This document shows, piece by piece, positions 48,340 to 59,153 of a stretch of DNA of 64,000 nt (its first letter is position 1; each line of letters opens with the position of its first letter). The stretch lies in assembly GCF_007786445.1 (NCBI RefSeq), contig NZ_VNJI01000007.1, positions 122,316 through 186,315 of the forward strand, in the 5' to 3' direction. This DNA comes from Paenibacillus cremeus. GTDB taxonomy: Bacteria > Bacillota > Bacilli > Paenibacillales > NBRC-103111. Made by a program: the position numbers and the translations under genes. The notes beneath the pieces were generated by a model. The model was not told where the DNA came from. It made no database searches and saw only the letters and a list, made by a program, of their open reading frames with translations.

Positions 48340-49935
48340 CTATTCGTCTACTAACCAAGTGCGAAGCAAATTAACGAACTCTTCCGGCTTTCTCTTCGCA
48401 AGCTGCTCCAGTTGTTTACGCACTTGATTTTCATTGTTCACATTGTCGATATCAATGGTTGGGAACTCGACCTTCGGTGCATCGTCGATCAGTTCATTCT
48501 CCGCTTCTACCGCCGCTCTGCGTCTACGCATCAACCAGTATCCGCCGCCAGCCAGAAGTGCCAGAGCTATACCACCCAATCCACCGTATAACAGCATGGT
48601 GTTGGAGCTTGTCCCTTGATTTGCAGTCGTACGAGCAAATGCATGAGGGAACACGGTAACTTTCTTCGCCAAATCATCATCAGTCAATGTTTGTTTGTTA
48701 TCTGCCAATGCAGCACGAACGACGTTAACCAAAATTTGCCGAACCGCATCAATCGTCTGAGGCGTGAGCGAGTTGGGATCATTCGGATCCGGAGGCTCAA
48801 TCCCTACATTGATGGTTAAATCTTTAAGCACGTAAGGCGTAAGGTCGATCTCATTCGTAATCCGGTTCACTTCACGGTTGACCGTCCGCTGCATTTCTTC
48901 GGATTTGGATTTGCCGTTATTGCTGCTTCCAGGGTAGCCCGGAACATCGGTTGCTCCTGTTCCTGGAACGCCGCCTTGCGGTGCGCTGCTGTCGCTGTTG
49001 TAATTTTTCTGGATCTCTTGAATGGAGATGTCCAGTCCCACCTGATCTACTGTATTCGGCGCTGTTACGAGCTGTTCTTTACGCTTCGTCTGATCAAAAT
49101 TCATGGTAGAGAACACACTGACAATGACCTTGTCTCGACCGAGAATCGCTGCGAGCATTTGCTGCACATTCATCTGAACGTCTTTTCTGAACTGGTTGTT
49201 GAACTCCAAATTTTGTGCTGCCAATGTAGTAGCGCTGTTAATCTTGTTCTTGCCCTTGGAATACTCCAGCATATCCCCGTTCTGATCGGAAATCGTAATG
49301 TTATCAACCGGCAAATCCTTCACACTATGGGATACCAGATTGTACATCGTATCCACTTTCGCTTGATCGAGATTGTACCCTGGCTTGATGTTCAGCACGA
49401 CCGATGCGGAAGCTTTCTCAGGTTCCGTACCCTTTGGCAAAAACATCGTTTCCTTCGGCAAGCTGATAAGCACTTTGGAATTGCTGATCGCCGTATTCGA
49501 GTTAATAAGCTGTTGAAGCTCCCCTTGAACGGCATTGATATACTTCACGTCAAACTCGCGATCCGTCGTGCCGAAGCTTCCACTCTTGCTAAAGTCGCCA
49601 TAGCCGACATTTCCGGTTTTGTTCAGTCCTTGCGATTCAACCGCCAGCTTCACGCTAGCGACTTGGCTTCGAGGCACCCCGATGCTCTTCCCGTCATCGC
49701 TCAGTTGGTAAGGAATCTTGGCCCCATCCAAGTAGGTCTTGATCGCGGCAGCATCCGCCGGCTGCAAATTCGTATACGCTAAGGCGTACTCGGTTTTGGA
49801 AAAATTATAGCTAATAATACCAAGCGTCATTAAAACCAGTACTACAGTGGCAATGATTGTATATTTCTGAGCTTTGCTAAATTGATTCCAATATTGTTTT
49901 ATCCGATTCCAATACTGGAGTAGATTCTCATTCAC
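48340..49935 (-). CDS. fliF: Flagellar MS-ring protein FliF
   Basis: 531 residues. N-terminal membrane helix (about 24-45), ring-building domains with LQPADAAAIKTYLDGAKIPY and DVKYINAVQGELQQLI, a variable Gly/Ser/Pro insertion (about 320-350), a C-terminal helix (about 450-470: GGLGGIALALLAGGGYWLM) and a FliG-binding tail. It forms the MS ring on which the motor and export gate assemble. GTG start. Confidence 0.96.
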   Translation of the reverse strand: MNENLLQYWNRIKQYWNQFSKAQKYTIIATVVLVLMTLGIISYNFSKTEYALAYTNLQPADAAAIKTYLDGAKIPYQLSDDGKSIGVPRSQVASVKLAVESQGLNKTGNVGYGDFSKSGSFGTTDREFDVKYINAVQGELQQLINSNTAISNSKVLISLPKETMFLPKGTEPEKASASVVLNIKPGYNLDQAKVDTMYNLVSHSVKDLPVDNITISDQNGDMLEYSKGKNKINSATTLAAQNLEFNNQFRKDVQMNVQQMLAAILGRDKVIVSVFSTMNFDQTKRKEQLVTAPNTVDQVGLDISIQEIQKNYNSDSSAPQGGVPGTGATDVPGYPGSSNNGKSKSEEMQRTVNREVNRITNEIDLTPYVLKDLTINVGIEPPDPNDPNSLTPQTIDAVRQILVNVVRAALADNKQTLTDDDLAKKVTVFPHAFARTTANQGTSSNTMLLYGGLGGIALALLAGGGYWLMRRRRAAVEAENELIDDAPKVEFPTIDIDNVNNENQVRKQLEQLAKRKPEEFVNLLRTWLVDE

Positions 49936-49979
49936 TGTTTCACCTCATCCAGTCGACCGATCTAGGATTGTTCTATGCG

Positions 49980-50285
49980 TTAGACTTGCATTCTCATGAT
50001 TTCCTGATAGGCTTCAATCACTTTGTTCCGCACTTGAACCGTAAGTTCTAATCCCAGCGATGCTTTCTCGGATGCGATCATCACTTGGTGAACGTCTGAA
50101 ATTTCTCCCTTGACGAATTGCTCGTTTAATTTATCTACTGAGGCTTGCTGATTGTTCAGGCTGGCAATCGCATCGTTCAAGTACGCTCCGAATTGATCGG
50201 AAACTTCAGATGCGCTCATGCTCTTCGTCGGTGCAGTCCCTGCAATTTTGGCGGCCGTCTGCAGGTTTAACTTATCGATCATCAT
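49980..50285 (-). CDS. fliE: Flagellar hook-basal body protein FliE
   Basis: 101 residues with the FliE C-terminal signature: DVHQVMIASEKASLGLELTV then QVRNKVIEAYQEIMRMQV. It joins the MS ring to the rod. It lies between flgC and fliF. Start ATG with GGGGGG upstream. Confidence 0.95.
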   Translation of the reverse strand: MMIDKLNLQTAAKIAGTAPTKSMSASEVSDQFGAYLNDAIASLNNQQASVDKLNEQFVKGEISDVHQVMIASEKASLGLELTVQVRNKVIEAYQEIMRMQV

Positions 50286-50309
50286 CGTACCCCCCTGTCA
50301 TCTGAACGT

Positions 50310-50765
50310 TTATCTACCAATTTCAAGCGCTTTACCAATCATGGACTTCGATGCATTCAATGCGGTTACGTTAGCTTCATAGGAACGAGTTGCAGATATC
50401 ATATCCACCATTTCTTTAAGCACGTCCACATTCGGTAAAAGTACAAAACCATTCTCGTCTGCATCCGGGTGCGTTGGATTGTAGACCTGCTTAAAGGGAG
50501 AAGTGTCGTCAATGACTTTGGTTACGCGGACTCCTTCTCCAGCCTCGCCTTCTTCGCCGCTCATTGCATTCTGCAACGATTGCGCAAAGCTTTGCTGCTT
50601 TGGCTCCATCGTAACCAGCTTGCGCTGATAAGGAACCCACTTTCCGTTTACGAATCTCGCTCGTGTAGAGTCGGCGTTCGCGATGTTGGACGAAATGACA
50701 TCCATACGAAATCGCTGAGCCGTCAGTGCGGAGGAGCTGATATCAAACCCGTTCGTTAGCTTCAT
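50310..50765 (-). CDS. flgC: Flagellar proximal rod protein FlgC
   Basis: 151 residues. N-terminal rod motif FDISSSALTAQRFRMDVISS then NIANADSTRA; C-terminal YNPTHPDADENGFVLLPNVD and MISATRSYEANVTALNASKS. It is an exported axial protein encoded 2 bp after flgB. Confidence 0.96.
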   Translation of the reverse strand: MKLTNGFDISSSALTAQRFRMDVISSNIANADSTRARFVNGKWVPYQRKLVTMEPKQQSFAQSLQNAMSGEEGEAGEGVRVTKVIDDTSPFKQVYNPTHPDADENGFVLLPNVDVLKEMVDMISATRSYEANVTALNASKSMIGKALEIGR

Positions 50766-50767
50766 CC

Positions 50768-51169
50768 TTAGACCCTCCCGCCTATAGCCGTTCTAAGCTT
50801 CTTTACTTCTGCATTAACCTGCTGCACCATCACGTTATATCTCAGCTGGTTTTTGGCCATGAGCGACATCTCGTAATCGATATCAACGTTATTCAGGTTA
50901 TTGTTAATCATAGAGGATTGATCCTGGATAATCTGTGGTTCGGGCTTCGGCGGACGACCTATGTAAAAGTGCCGCGGATCCGTCCGATAGCCTTCCAGTG
51001 AAGCTCCGTTCATCTCTTGCTGCAAGAGATCTTCAAACTTCACATCCGAGCGTTTAAAGTACGGCGTATCGACATTGGCGACATTATCTGCAATCACCTT
51101 TTGTCGAAGCGATGCAGCATCCAAGGACCTTTCCATCAGCTGAAAACCGGGCTTATTCAGTATATTCAC
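50768..51169 (-). CDS. flgB: Flagellar proximal rod protein FlgB
   Basis: 133 residues, first gene of the fla/che operon. Motif KVIADNVANVDTPYFKRSDV near residue 25 and VDIDYEMSLMAKNQLRYNVM near the C-terminus. The start is GTG 51169 and its ribosome-binding site is weak (GTGGGA); a strong AGGAGG further upstream (about 51231-51237) has no properly spaced start codon. Confidence 0.94.
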   Translation of the reverse strand: MNILNKPGFQLMERSLDAASLRQKVIADNVANVDTPYFKRSDVKFEDLLQQEMNGASLEGYRTDPRHFYIGRPPKPEPQIIQDQSSMINNNLNNVDIDYEMSLMAKNQLRYNVMVQQVNAEVKKLRTAIGGRV

Positions 51170-51341
51170 GTCTAAATTCCCACTTTCACAGAGTGATGTG
51201 CTGATAGATATTCAACAAGTGCGGTATAATATCCTCCTTCCTTCGACATGATTCTCGAAAAAAAATATAGTAACCATGGGGAATCTTGTAGTTTTTATGA
51301 ACTATTTCTATATTGAAGAAACTTGAAAATGATTACAATAT
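51170..51341 (-). promoter_or_regulatory. Presumed fla/che promoter region between codY terminator and flgB
   Basis: 172 bp of AT-rich sequence that must hold the main promoter of the 31 kb operon. I see no clean sigma-A or sigma-D promoter. Visible elements on the minus strand are a TGTCGAA heptamer (51242-51248), the core of a Spo0A box, and GGATATTATACC just downstream, a possible -10. Evidence for regulation is weak. Confidence 0.35.
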
Positions 51342-51371
51342 GAAAAAAGCCCTATATTTAAATATAGGGCT
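51342..51371 (-). terminator. Intrinsic terminator after codY
   Basis: A perfect 24 nt palindrome (51348-51371, arms AGCCCTATATTT and its complement), followed on the minus strand by TTTTTTC. It starts 35 bp after the codY stop. It isolates codY from fla/che. Confidence 0.85.
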
Positions 51372-51405
51372 CTTAAAGTATGAAATTTCGTTGAAGTATG
51401 ACGAA

Positions 51406-52179
51406 TTATGACTTCACGCTTTGGATGCCAGTCATTAGCTGATCATTCAATACACGAATATACGTTCCCTTCATTCCTAAGGAGCGTGTTTCAATCACGG
51501 CAGCACTTTCCAACTTGCGCAGGGCGTTGACAATAACGGATCGGGTAATTCCCACACGGTCGGCAATCTTGCTGGCAACCAGCAACCCTTCTGTGCCATC
51601 CAGTTGTTCAAAGATATGCTCCACGGCCTCCAGCTCACTAAACGACAAAGAACCGACTGCGACCTGCACCACCGCTTTGGAGCGCGCTTCGACTTCGATC
51701 TGCTCGGCTTTTTCCCGCAAAATCTCCATCGCCACAACCGTGGATCCATACTCCGCCAAGATCAGGTCATCGTCGATAAATTGACCGTTCCTCTTGGTAA
51801 GCACCAATGTACCCAGACGCTCTCCACCACCGATTACAGGGACAATCGTAACGTAGAAACTGGCATCCCCGGAATGATCGCCAAACACATCAAACTCACT
51901 CCCGGACGCCAAATTCGAGGAGGTTTCTTCGACTTTGAGCAGCAGCCCGTTATACTCGATCGGAAAACGATTCTCGAGCAAAACCGATTTGTTGAGCATC
52001 ATATCCTGCATCGCCGAGACAAATGCGCTGCCCAGTACTTTTCCTTTCCGGCTGACGACAAAAATATCCGATTGCAAAATATCGCTGAGCACGGCCGCCA
52101 TATCCATGAAGCTCACCGTCTTGCCCGCTTCTTTTTGCAAAAGCTTGTTCAGCCTTCTGGTCTTCATTAACAATGTCAT
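51406..52179 (-). CDS. codY: Global GTP/branched-chain amino-acid-responsive regulator CodY
   Basis: 257 residues (259 in B. subtilis). N-terminal GAF domain ([39 protein letters not shown]). C-terminal winged HTH with [20 protein letters not shown] and [13 protein letters not shown]. CodY represses stationary-phase, amino-acid uptake and, in B. subtilis, fla/che genes when GTP and isoleucine are high. Its position between hslU and flgB is conserved. Confidence 0.97.
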   Translation of the reverse strand: MTLLMKTRRLNKLLQKEAGKTVSFMDMAAVLSDILQSDIFVVSRKGKVLGSAFVSAMQDMMLNKSVLLENRFPIEYNGLLLKVEETSSNLASGSEFDVFGDHSGDASFYVTIVPVIGGGERLGTLVLTKRNGQFIDDDLILAEYGSTVVAMEILREKAEQIEVEARSKAVVQVAVGSLSFSELEAVEHIFEQLDGTEGLLVASKIADRVGITRSVIVNALRKLESAAVIETRSLGMKGTYIRVLNDQLMTGIQSVKS

Positions 52180-52205
52180 AATACTTGCCTCCTAGATTGC
52201 GACAG

Positions 52206-53606
52206 TTACAATATATATTGGCTTAGATCACGGTTTTGCACGATTCCGGACAGCTTCTCTCTGACGTACTCCGGAGAAATTTCAATTTGGTCAAGTGTAA
52301 TTTCCGGGGCTTCAAAGGAAAGATCCTCCAGCAGCTTCTCCAAAATGGTATGCAAGCGCCGCGCGCCAATGTTGTCTGTATTCTGGTTGACTTCTGCTGC
52401 AATTTTGGCGATTTCCAAAATCGCCTCGTCTGAAAATTGAACCTTGATGCCTTCGGTTTCCAATAATGCTGTATACTGCTTTGTTAATGCATTTTGCGGT
52501 TCCTTCAATATAAGAACGAAATCTTGCTGCGTCAAGCTGCTGAGCTCTACCCGAATCGGGAAGCGCCCCTGGAGCTCGGGGATCAAATCCGAAGGCTTGG
52601 CGATATGGAAGGCACCTGCGGCCACAAACAGCACATAGTCGGTTTTGACAGGCCCGTACTTCGTCATGACGGTGGAGCCTTCTACAATCGGCAAAATGTC
52701 GCGCTGTACGCCTTCACGGGATACATCCGGACCACTGCCGCGACTGGAGCTGCAAATTTTATCGATTTCATCTATAAAAATGATACCATCCTGCTCTGCT
52801 CGCTTCACAGCCTCTTGCATCACTTCGTCCATATCGAGCAGCTTCTGAGCTTCTTCCTGCAGCAGTACCTTGCGTGCTTCTTTCACAGGCAGCTTGCGCT
52901 TCTTGGTCTTCTTAGGCATCAGGCTGCCGAACAGCTCCTGCATGTTCATGCCCGCTTGCTCATTGCCCTGTCCGGCCAACATATCAAGCATGGAAGGAGT
53001 ATTGTCCTCCACCTCGATCTCTACCACTTGCTGTTCCAGCTCGCCATTCAGCAGCTGTTTCTTTACTTCCTGTCTACGGGCCAGGATGCCTGAATCCGTT
53101 TCTTTCTCTTGATTCTGAGATGACTGGTTTTGCTGCTGGCCAAATAGCATTTCTAGCGGATTCCGATTTTCTTTGGGCTTGGAGGGATTCGGCACTAGAA
53201 TCGTGACCAGCCGATCGACGACCATCTGCTCCGCCTTTTCCTTGAGCTTATCGGTTTTTTCCGCCTTCACCATACGTATCGACGTTTCCACTAAGTCCCG
53301 AACCATCGATTCCACATCTCTGCCGACGTATCCAACCTCAGTAAACTTGGTTGCTTCTACTTTGACAAACGGCGCATTCACCAGCTTTGCCAAGCGTCTT
53401 GCAATCTCCGTTTTCCCTACGCCGGTCGGTCCGATCATCAAAATGTTCTTCGGTACGATCTCGTCGCGGATGGATTCATCAAGCAGGCTGCGACGATAGC
53501 GGTTGCGGAGCGCTACGGCTACCGATTTCTTGGCTTGCTTTTGTCCGACAATATACTTATCCAGTTCGGCAACAATTTGTTTGGGGGTTAAGGCGGCCTG
53601 TTTCAA
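52206..53606 (-). CDS. hslU: HslU (ClpY/CodX) AAA+ ATPase subunit of the HslUV protease
   Basis: 466 residues from TTG 53606 (AGGAGG 9 nt upstream); the open frame reaches 53642 but that extension lacks family similarity. Walker A GPTGVGKT (59-66), [19 protein letters not shown], the variable I-domain (about 140-225), Walker [12 protein letters not shown], and the C-terminal tail LSQYIL that inserts into HslV. It unfolds substrates for HslV. It follows hslV after 63 bp. Confidence 0.96.
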   Translation of the reverse strand: MKQAALTPKQIVAELDKYIVGQKQAKKSVAVALRNRYRRSLLDESIRDEIVPKNILMIGPTGVGKTEIARRLAKLVNAPFVKVEATKFTEVGYVGRDVESMVRDLVETSIRMVKAEKTDKLKEKAEQMVVDRLVTILVPNPSKPKENRNPLEMLFGQQQNQSSQNQEKETDSGILARRQEVKKQLLNGELEQQVVEIEVEDNTPSMLDMLAGQGNEQAGMNMQELFGSLMPKKTKKRKLPVKEARKVLLQEEAQKLLDMDEVMQEAVKRAEQDGIIFIDEIDKICSSSRGSGPDVSREGVQRDILPIVEGSTVMTKYGPVKTDYVLFVAAGAFHIAKPSDLIPELQGRFPIRVELSSLTQQDFVLILKEPQNALTKQYTALLETEGIKVQFSDEAILEIAKIAAEVNQNTDNIGARRLHTILEKLLEDLSFEAPEITLDQIEISPEYVREKLSGIVQNRDLSQYIL

Positions 53607-53669
53607 TGGACATAACCTCCTGCATAGCAACTGAACAAGCATCCGATGGCGCTGCCAGTTGTCAATTAA

Positions 53670-54215
53670 TTATTCAATTTCTTCCACTATAATGTTGTGA
53701 TTGGTGAATACGCAGATTTCCGCTGCCATCGTAAGTGATGCGTGGGCAATCTCTTTAGCAGTCATGGTCGGCGCATAGCGATGCAGTGCTCTGCCTGCAG
53801 CCAGCGCGAAGCTGCCGCCCGAGCCAATCGCAAGAATACCGTCATCCGGCTCAATGATCTCACCGTTACCAGAGATGAGCAGCAAGCCGCCGCGGTCCAT
53901 CACGATCATCATCGCTTCCAGCCGTCGTAAGATGCGATCCTGCCGCCAATCCTTCGCCAGCTCCACAGCGGAACGCTGCAGGTTGCCGTGGTGCTCCTCC
54001 AGCTTGGCCTCGAACTTCTCAAACAAGGTGATCGCATCGGCGACGGACCCAGCAAACCCTGCAATCACATTGCCGCGGTACAGCCTGCGCACCTTCTTAG
54101 CCTGCGATTTCATAACCATGCTGTTGCCAAAGGTCACTTGACCGTCACCGGCGATAGCACCTTTGCCTTGATGCCTGATCGCAAAGATCGTCGTGGCGTG
54201 AAATGTTTGCTCCAT
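53670..54215 (-). CDS. hslV: HslV (ClpQ/CodW) peptidase subunit
   Basis: 181 residues of the Ntn-hydrolase proteasome-beta fold: [55 protein letters not shown]. The N-terminus is [12 protein letters not shown]. The canonical catalytic Thr would be Thr8, which needs removal of a 7-residue leader. B. subtilis CodW ([11 protein letters not shown]) instead uses an N-terminal Ser, which this protein lacks. It is the proteolytic chamber for HslU. Confidence 0.95.
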   Translation of the reverse strand: MEQTFHATTIFAIRHQGKGAIAGDGQVTFGNSMVMKSQAKKVRRLYRGNVIAGFAGSVADAITLFEKFEAKLEEHHGNLQRSAVELAKDWRQDRILRRLEAMMIVMDRGGLLLISGNGEIIEPDDGILAIGSGGSFALAAGRALHRYAPTMTAKEIAHASLTMAAEICVFTNHNIIVEEIE

Positions 54216-54239
54216 AGCTTCTCGTTTCTCCCTTCATTC

Positions 54240-54273
54240 AAGAAGAAAACTAAGCTGTACAAGCTTAGTTTTG
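54240..54273 (-). terminator. Intrinsic terminator after trmFO
   Basis: Perfect 11 bp stem (AAAACTAAGCT 54247-54257 and complement 54263-54273) with a 5 nt loop, ending on the minus strand in TTTTCTTCTT. It lies between trmFO and hslV, so hslVU-codY probably has its own promoter or depends on readthrough. Confidence 0.75.
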
Positions 54274-54332
54274 CGGGCACGCTTCCCTATTCGGCATCAA
54301 TATGTCGGGTATATAGTAACATAGTACATGTT

Positions 54333-55661
54333 TCATTTACAAGCTGAATTGTATTCGTTTTGTGAAAAATTCTGAATTTTCTCAATTGCCCGCTGCGCGA
54401 TCTTTTCATTTTTCAGCTGCTTGCTCTTGATCTTCTCTCCGAGCGGAGGGAACAGGCCAAAGTTCGCGTTCATCGGTTGAAAATGTTTAAAATCCGCCGT
54501 CGTAATATACTGCGCCATGCTGCCCAGCGCCGTATCTGGAGGAAGCACGAAGCACTCCTGGCCTTTCGCGAATTGGGCTGCATTCATCCCTGCGATTAAT
54601 CCCGAGGCAGCCGATTCTACATAGCCTTCTACTCCGGTCATTTGACCTGCAAAAAACAAATTCTCTCGGCCGCGGAACTGATAGGTCGGGTGAAGCAGCT
54701 TCGGAGAATTGATAAACGTGTTCCGGTGCATAACGCCGAAGCGTACGAACTCTGCATTCTCCAATCCCGGGATCAGCGAAAATACTCGCTTTTGCTCGCC
54801 CCATTTCAAATGGGTTTGGAATCCGACCAAATTGTACAGCGTTCCTGCCGCGTTATCTTGGCGCAGCTGAACCACGGCATATGGCAGCTGACCTGTATGC
54901 GGGTTGACCAGCCCCACAGGCTTCATAGGACCGTATAGCGCGGTTTGGCGCCCACGCTTGGACATGACCTCGATCGGCATACAGCCCTCGAAGTAAATTT
55001 CTTTCTCAAATTCCTTAATCGGTGCCGTTTCTGCGGTGATCAGAGCTTCGTAGAACGTATTGAATTCTGCTTCCGTCATCGGACAGTTCAGATACGCCGC
55101 TTCGCCCTTGTCATATCGTGAGGCTAAATACACCTTACCCATGTCAATGGAATCCTTCTCTACAATCGGCGCCGCCGCATCGTAGAAGTAGAGATAGTCC
55201 TCACCGGTCAAATCCTGCAGGTGCTTGGACAGCGCAGGCGAAGTCAGTGGCCCCGTAGCGACTACCGTAATGCCTTCCGGCAGCGCTTCCAGCTCTTCAT
55301 TGCGCACCTCAATCAGCGGATGGTTGCGAAGCATGGAAGTGACTTCCGCCGAGAAGCCATCACGGTCTACAGCAAGAGCTCCTCCCGCTGGGACGGCGTG
55401 CTTGTCCGCCGCGCGCATAATAAGCGAGTTCAAAATGCGCATTTCTTCCTTTAATACACCAACGGCGTTCGTTAGCCCATTCGCACGCAGAGAGTTACTG
55501 CAGACGAGCTCGGCGAATTTATCGGATATATGTGCCGGCGTTTGTTTGACCGGGCGCATTTCATATAGAACAACCGGAACCCCTCTGCTGGCAATTTGCC
55601 AAGCGGCTTCACTACCGGCTAAACCGGCTCCGATTACGGTTACTTTAGGTGTGTCTGACAA
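54333..55661 (-). CDS. trmFO: Folate-dependent tRNA (uracil-54-C5)-methyltransferase TrmFO
   Basis: 442 residues from TTG 55661 (AGGAGG 9 nt upstream); the open frame to 55703 is not supported. N-terminal FAD site [18 protein letters not shown], then [19 protein letters not shown] and [20 protein letters not shown]. It makes ribothymidine at position 54 of tRNAs using methylene-tetrahydrofolate and FADH2. It lies after topA, as in B. subtilis. Confidence 0.96.
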   Translation of the reverse strand: MSDTPKVTVIGAGLAGSEAAWQIASRGVPVVLYEMRPVKQTPAHISDKFAELVCSNSLRANGLTNAVGVLKEEMRILNSLIMRAADKHAVPAGGALAVDRDGFSAEVTSMLRNHPLIEVRNEELEALPEGITVVATGPLTSPALSKHLQDLTGEDYLYFYDAAAPIVEKDSIDMGKVYLASRYDKGEAAYLNCPMTEAEFNTFYEALITAETAPIKEFEKEIYFEGCMPIEVMSKRGRQTALYGPMKPVGLVNPHTGQLPYAVVQLRQDNAAGTLYNLVGFQTHLKWGEQKRVFSLIPGLENAEFVRFGVMHRNTFINSPKLLHPTYQFRGRENLFFAGQMTGVEGYVESAASGLIAGMNAAQFAKGQECFVLPPDTALGSMAQYITTADFKHFQPMNANFGLFPPLGEKIKSKQLKNEKIAQRAIEKIQNFSQNEYNSACK

Positions 55662-55699
55662 CGTGGATATCCTCCTAGGCCTTTTGCATTTCTCAATCC

Positions 55700-55735
55700 T
55701 CATAAAGCAGGGCTTTTCCTAAAGGAAAAGCCTGC
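55700..55735 (-). terminator. Intrinsic terminator after topA
   Basis: A ~12 bp stem (GCAGGGCTTTTCC 55707-55719 paired with 55723-55735, one bulge), followed on the minus strand by TTTATG. It starts 22 bp after the topA stop. Confidence 0.65.
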
Positions 55736-55756
55736 GTCTGCATACATTACATTCAA

Positions 55757-57865
55757 TTAATCTTCCTGCTCGCTTGCTTCTTCCTTCGCTTCTTCTTTGA
55801 AGTCACACTGCACGCATTGGATGAACGTGCCGGATTTGTTGCGCTTTTCTACGAGCATCGATCCACAATTTGGACACGGCGCTTCCACCGGCTTATCCCA
55901 GGAAACAAATTCACACTCCGGATATCGGTCGCACCCATAGAAGATACGTCCCTTTTTGCTTCGGCGCTCGATAATTTTCCCTTCGTGACAGGATGGGCAC
56001 GTTACACCAATGTCCTTCACGATCGGCTTGGTGTTGCGGCAGTCCGGGAAGCCAGAGCAAGCGAGGAATTTGCCGAAACGGCCCATTTTGTATACGAAAT
56101 GACGGCCGCACTTCTCACAAATCTCGTCGGAGACTTCGTCTTGAATCTCGATCTTCTCCATCTCTTCCTCGGCTACCTCAAGACGTTTCTCGAACGATTC
56201 GTAAAACTCGCTCAGCACACGAACCCAGTCTTCCTTGCCCTCCTCGATATGGTCCAGCCCTTCTTCCATATGCGCGGTAAACTCGACATCCAGAATTTCC
56301 GGGAAAAACTCAATCATTTGCTCAATAACCAGCTCGCCGAGCTCGGTTGGAACAAATTTCTTTTCCTCGATCGCGACGTAACCGCGCTTCTGAATGGTCT
56401 CTAGCGTTGGCGCATACGTACTCGGACGTCCGATCCCCATCTCTTCCAGCGCTTTGACCAATCTGGCCTCGGTATAACGCGGTGGCGGCTGGGTAAAATG
56501 CTGCTTCGGATCGATCTGCTTCTTCTTGATGGGATCACCTTGCTTAAGCGGCGGCAGCAGCTTATCGTCATCCCCTGTATCCACAGCCGCATCATCCGTG
56601 CCTTCCACGTAGACCTTCATAAACCCGGCGAACTTCACTTTCGAGCCGACTGCACGGAACACCGTATTGGCTGCGTTCAAATCAACGGTCATCGTATCTA
56701 ATACTGCAGACGCCATCTGACTGGCCACGAAACGCTCCCAAACCAGCTTATAGAGACGGAATTGATCACGGCTCAAATGCTCTTTAATCTGATCCGGCTC
56801 TCGGAGCACGGAGCTCGGTCGAATCGCTTCGTGGGCGTCCTGTGCGTTCGCGTTCTTTTTCAAATAAGTGCGCGGCGTTTCGGGATAGTAGGATGCACCA
56901 TATTTTTGTTCAATGTACTCTTTCGCTTCCTCCTGAGCCACCGGTGAAATCCGCGTCGAATCCGTTCTCATATAGGTAATTAAACCGACGGTTCCTTCGC
57001 TTCCCAAATCAATTCCTTCATATAATTGTTGGGCTACGGACATCGTTTTGGCTGCACGGAAGTTCAGCTTGCGGGCCGCCTCCTGCTGCATCGAGCTCGT
57101 AATAAACGGTGGAGACGGGTTGCGCTGGCGCTCCTTCTCCTTCACCTCGCTGACGGTAAAGTCCGCCTTTTGCAGTTCCGCAAGAACCTCATTCACTTCG
57201 GACTCATTGTGCAGCTCTTTTTTATCGCCGCCAATGCTGTAAAACTTCGCCTCAAAATCGGCGGTTCCCGTGGTTAGCTTAGCTGTGATCGTCCAATATT
57301 CTTCGGGCTCGAAAGCGTTAATCTCATTCTCCCGATCGTAGATCAGTTTGACCGCAACCGATTGCACCCGACCGGCGGACAGCCCTTTCTTCACCTTTTT
57401 CCAAAGCAGCGGGCTGATCTTGTAACCGACAAGCCGGTCTAGAATACGCCGAGCCTGTTGAGCGTTCACCAGATCTTGGTTAATTTTACGCGGCGTTTTG
57501 AAGGCATCCTTCACCGCTTGCTTCGTAATCTCATTAAATACGACCCGACAGGCATCTTGATCGGAAATATCCAAGTAATGTGCCAAATGCCATGCAATCG
57601 CTTCCCCTTCGCGATCAGGGTCAGCCGCCAGATAAATTTTTTTGACGCGCTTACTGGCATCCTTCAATTCTTTAAGCACGGAGCCCTTACCGCGGATCGT
57701 TATGTATTTCGGTTCAAAGTTTTTATTTACTTCTACGCCAATTTGGCTCTTTGGCAAGTCCCGAATATGTCCCATGGAAGCTTTCACGATGAATTTGCTG
57801 CCTAGATACTTCCCGATGGTTTTGGCTTTTGCGGGTGACTCCACAATGACTAATGAATCTGCCAT
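55757..57865 (-). CDS. topA: DNA topoisomerase I
   Basis: 702 residues. The N-terminal TOPRIM domain has [13 protein letters not shown] and [15 protein letters not shown]; the catalytic Tyr lies in [12 protein letters not shown]. The C-terminus holds three Cys4 zinc ribbons (CEKC...CSGFPDC; CPSC...CDRYPEC; CPNC...CVQC), then an acidic tail. It relaxes negative supercoils. It lies between dprA and trmFO; length matches B. subtilis TopA (691). Confidence 0.97.
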   Translation of the reverse strand: MADSLVIVESPAKAKTIGKYLGSKFIVKASMGHIRDLPKSQIGVEVNKNFEPKYITIRGKGSVLKELKDASKRVKKIYLAADPDREGEAIAWHLAHYLDISDQDACRVVFNEITKQAVKDAFKTPRKINQDLVNAQQARRILDRLVGYKISPLLWKKVKKGLSAGRVQSVAVKLIYDRENEINAFEPEEYWTITAKLTTGTADFEAKFYSIGGDKKELHNESEVNEVLAELQKADFTVSEVKEKERQRNPSPPFITSSMQQEAARKLNFRAAKTMSVAQQLYEGIDLGSEGTVGLITYMRTDSTRISPVAQEEAKEYIEQKYGASYYPETPRTYLKKNANAQDAHEAIRPSSVLREPDQIKEHLSRDQFRLYKLVWERFVASQMASAVLDTMTVDLNAANTVFRAVGSKVKFAGFMKVYVEGTDDAAVDTGDDDKLLPPLKQGDPIKKKQIDPKQHFTQPPPRYTEARLVKALEEMGIGRPSTYAPTLETIQKRGYVAIEEKKFVPTELGELVIEQMIEFFPEILDVEFTAHMEEGLDHIEEGKEDWVRVLSEFYESFEKRLEVAEEEMEKIEIQDEVSDEICEKCGRHFVYKMGRFGKFLACSGFPDCRNTKPIVKDIGVTCPSCHEGKIIERRSKKGRIFYGCDRYPECEFVSWDKPVEAPCPNCGSMLVEKRNKSGTFIQCVQCDFKEEAKEEASEQED

Positions 57866-57908
57866 AGGCGTCTTGCCCCCTTCGACAAATGAAATATGTA
57901 TATGATCA

Positions 57909-59012
57909 TCAAGGCACTGTGTAGACAGAACCTGGAAGCTCGACGATGCGCCGCATCATTAGTAAATTTATCAGAACTGAATGCAAATGTCCAAACGTAA
58001 ATTGACTTTGCGTCTTCAGCACATCGATGGACATCGGCTTGGTAACTAATAAATCGAAAATTTGCTGCTCATCCGCCTTAAGGGGAGACGGTGCCCCAAT
58101 GATGGTTTTAATGTTTGCCGATCGTTCCAAACCTATCCTGTCTGCGTATTCTTCTAGGATATCTTCAGGCCCGGTCACGAGCTTGGCCCCTTGCTTAAGG
58201 AGCGACAGCGTGCCCTGGCTCTTGGGTGAGGAGATGGGTCCTGGGACAGCGAACACATCGCGCGATTCATCCAGCGCTTGATCCGCCGTGATGAGAGAGC
58301 CGCTCCTGAGCGCTGCCTCCACAACAACGACACCAAGGCTAAGCCCGGCAATAACTCGATTACGCTGAGGAAATAAGCCTGGGTGCGATTTGGTACCCAG
58401 CGGATATTCCGATAATAAGACACCTTGCGATGCGATTTTCCGGTATAAAAGCTTATTCTCGGGCGGATAAATCTCCTCGATACTGCAGCCTAAAACCGCA
58501 ATCGTGCTTCCTATTCCCGTTAAAGCACCTTCATGTGCAGCACTGTCAATCCCCCGAGCCAGCCCACTGACAACACAAACCCCGTTCGCAGAAAGGGAAG
58601 CAGCCAGCTTCTCCGCTGTCATTTTACCGTAAGCCGTAGGCGTTCGAGTCCCGACCATACCGATGCAAGGAAGCGAAGCCAGCGCGAGATCCCCCATATA
58701 ATACATGATCCAAGGCTGATCAGCCGTTTCCTTGAGCAGCTTCGGGTACGCCTCATCCCAAAAGGTCACCCATTCGATCCCTTTTTCCGCGTACTGACGT
58801 TCTTTGTTCGTTATCGCTTCGGCATCTAGAGCTGATAATCCCCGACAAAGCTGCTCCGCTTTGACCGATCCTAACCCGAAGCCGATCCAATCCTCTTTGG
58901 TAAACTGAAGCATTTCACTGAGCTGTGTGAACGTTTCGAGCAAGCGGTAAATCGTCTTATAACCGATGCCCTGCATATGGTGTAAGGCAAAAAGCATTTG
59001 TCGGTTGTTCAT
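57909..59012 (-). CDS. dprA: DNA-processing protein DprA/Smf
   Basis: 367 residues. N-terminal helical segment ([17 protein letters not shown]), then the Rossmann-like DNA-binding core with [57 protein letters not shown] and [22 protein letters not shown]-terminal winged-helix-like domain ends the protein. DprA loads RecA on incoming single strands in transformation. It lies between sucD and topA. Given the broken comM nearby, DprA itself appears intact. Confidence 0.95.
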   Translation of the reverse strand: MNNRQMLFALHHMQGIGYKTIYRLLETFTQLSEMLQFTKEDWIGFGLGSVKAEQLCRGLSALDAEAITNKERQYAEKGIEWVTFWDEAYPKLLKETADQPWIMYYMGDLALASLPCIGMVGTRTPTAYGKMTAEKLAASLSANGVCVVSGLARGIDSAAHEGALTGIGSTIAVLGCSIEEIYPPENKLLYRKIASQGVLLSEYPLGTKSHPGLFPQRNRVIAGLSLGVVVVEAALRSGSLITADQALDESRDVFAVPGPISSPKSQGTLSLLKQGAKLVTGPEDILEEYADRIGLERSANIKTIIGAPSPLKADEQQIFDLLVTKPMSIDVLKTQSQFTFGHLHSVLINLLMMRRIVELPGSVYTVP

Positions 59013-59074
59013 ACAGTATATATCACTCCTTTAATAAGAAACAACTTTTGGCCTTCTTCAGCAAGTCCGGAATA

Positions 59075-59120
59075 CAAAAAAGCCCCTCAAATCCGTAGCA
59101 AACTACGGAAATGAGAGGCT
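59075..59120 (-). terminator. Intrinsic terminator after sucD
   Basis: A long stem from 59081 to 59120 (AGCC, CTCA and CCGTAG arms with two small internal loops), followed on the minus strand by TTTTTTGTATT. It starts 34 bp after the sucD stop and separates sucCD from dprA. Confidence 0.85.
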
Positions 59121-59153
59121 GCTTGCCTAACTCAAATGGTATTGAATTAAAGT

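Noticed and set aside
51223..51228. Perfect TATAAT on the plus strand upstream of flgB
   Set aside because: No -35 at the right distance and no plus-strand gene downstream.
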